From Thermoflexales bacterium (GTDB taxonomy: Bacteria > Chloroflexota > Anaerolineae > Fen-1058): DNA of 6,311 nt. The notes beneath the pieces were generated by a model. It ran no database searches. It saw only the letters and a list, made by a program, of their open reading frames with translations, and had not been told where the DNA came from. Location: positions 1 to 6,311 of the forward strand of contig JAGOBP010000255.1 of assembly GCA_017999195.1 (NCBI GenBank). Direction: 5' to 3'. Position numbers and translations under genes: made by a program. Shown here one piece after another: positions 6,279 to 6,311 of the stretch (the first letter of the stretch is position 1; each line of letters opens with the position of its first letter).

Positions 6279-6306
6279 AGTCTATCACGGATCACGTAGC
6301 GCGCAA
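6279..6306 (-). promoter_or_regulatory. Weak candidate promoter for the three-gene minus-strand operon
   Basis: On the minus strand TTGCGC (6306-6301) and TAGACT (6284-6279) are separated by 16 bases, a partial match to -35 and -10 boxes. It would place a transcript start roughly 30 bases before the ATG at 6241. The match is poor, the window ends just upstream, and the real promoter may lie outside. Confidence 0.2.
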
Positions 6307-6311
6307 CACGC

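Overview
This GC-rich window looks like the chromosome of a free-living bacterium, most likely a member of Chloroflexota. That placement is an inference: it rests on the style of the ClpC protein, a histidine kinase H-box of the form HDLRNPL, and a small cyclic-nucleotide-binding protein with a coiled-coil tail. I see no mobile elements, phage genes, CRISPR array, tRNA or rRNA. Every gene here resembles ordinary chromosomal genes in composition.

Left part, + strand: the window opens in the last 34 codons of a gene whose tail resembles the C-terminus of an S1-domain RNA-binding protein. A compound GC-rich hairpin (137-167) follows its stop codon. Next come a tandem 8-bp repeat, a perfect TATAAT -10 box, a good Shine-Dalgarno sequence, and a complete clpC gene (301-2832). 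This ClpC is an 843-aa Hsp100/AAA+ unfoldase with every hallmark motif, including an LGF loop for docking to ClpP. A strong intrinsic terminator with a 15-bp perfect stem and a T-tract closes the gene at 2855-2898.

Right part, - strand, convergent with clpC: three tightly packed genes read right to left and look like one operon. They are (i) a 212-aa cyclic-nucleotide-binding protein with a coiled-coil tail and no DNA-binding domain, (ii) an M20-family zinc dipeptidase or amidohydrolase, and (iii) a soluble histidine kinase whose sensor is a cyclic-nucleotide-binding domain. The gaps are 26 bp and 5 bp, and the kinase starts at TTG with its ribosome binding site abutting the stop codon of the peptidase gene. 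The two outer genes share a sensor fold followed by a helical connector, so the operon brackets a metabolic enzyme with two apparent cyclic-nucleotide sensors.

clpC and its controls are ordinary housekeeping material. The part most worth a second look is the minus-strand cluster: cNMP sensor with coiled coil, M20 peptidase, and cNMP-gated kinase with no response regulator in view. I do not claim it as a proven new system, because no cyclase or response regulator is visible and conservation of the gene order cannot be tested here.
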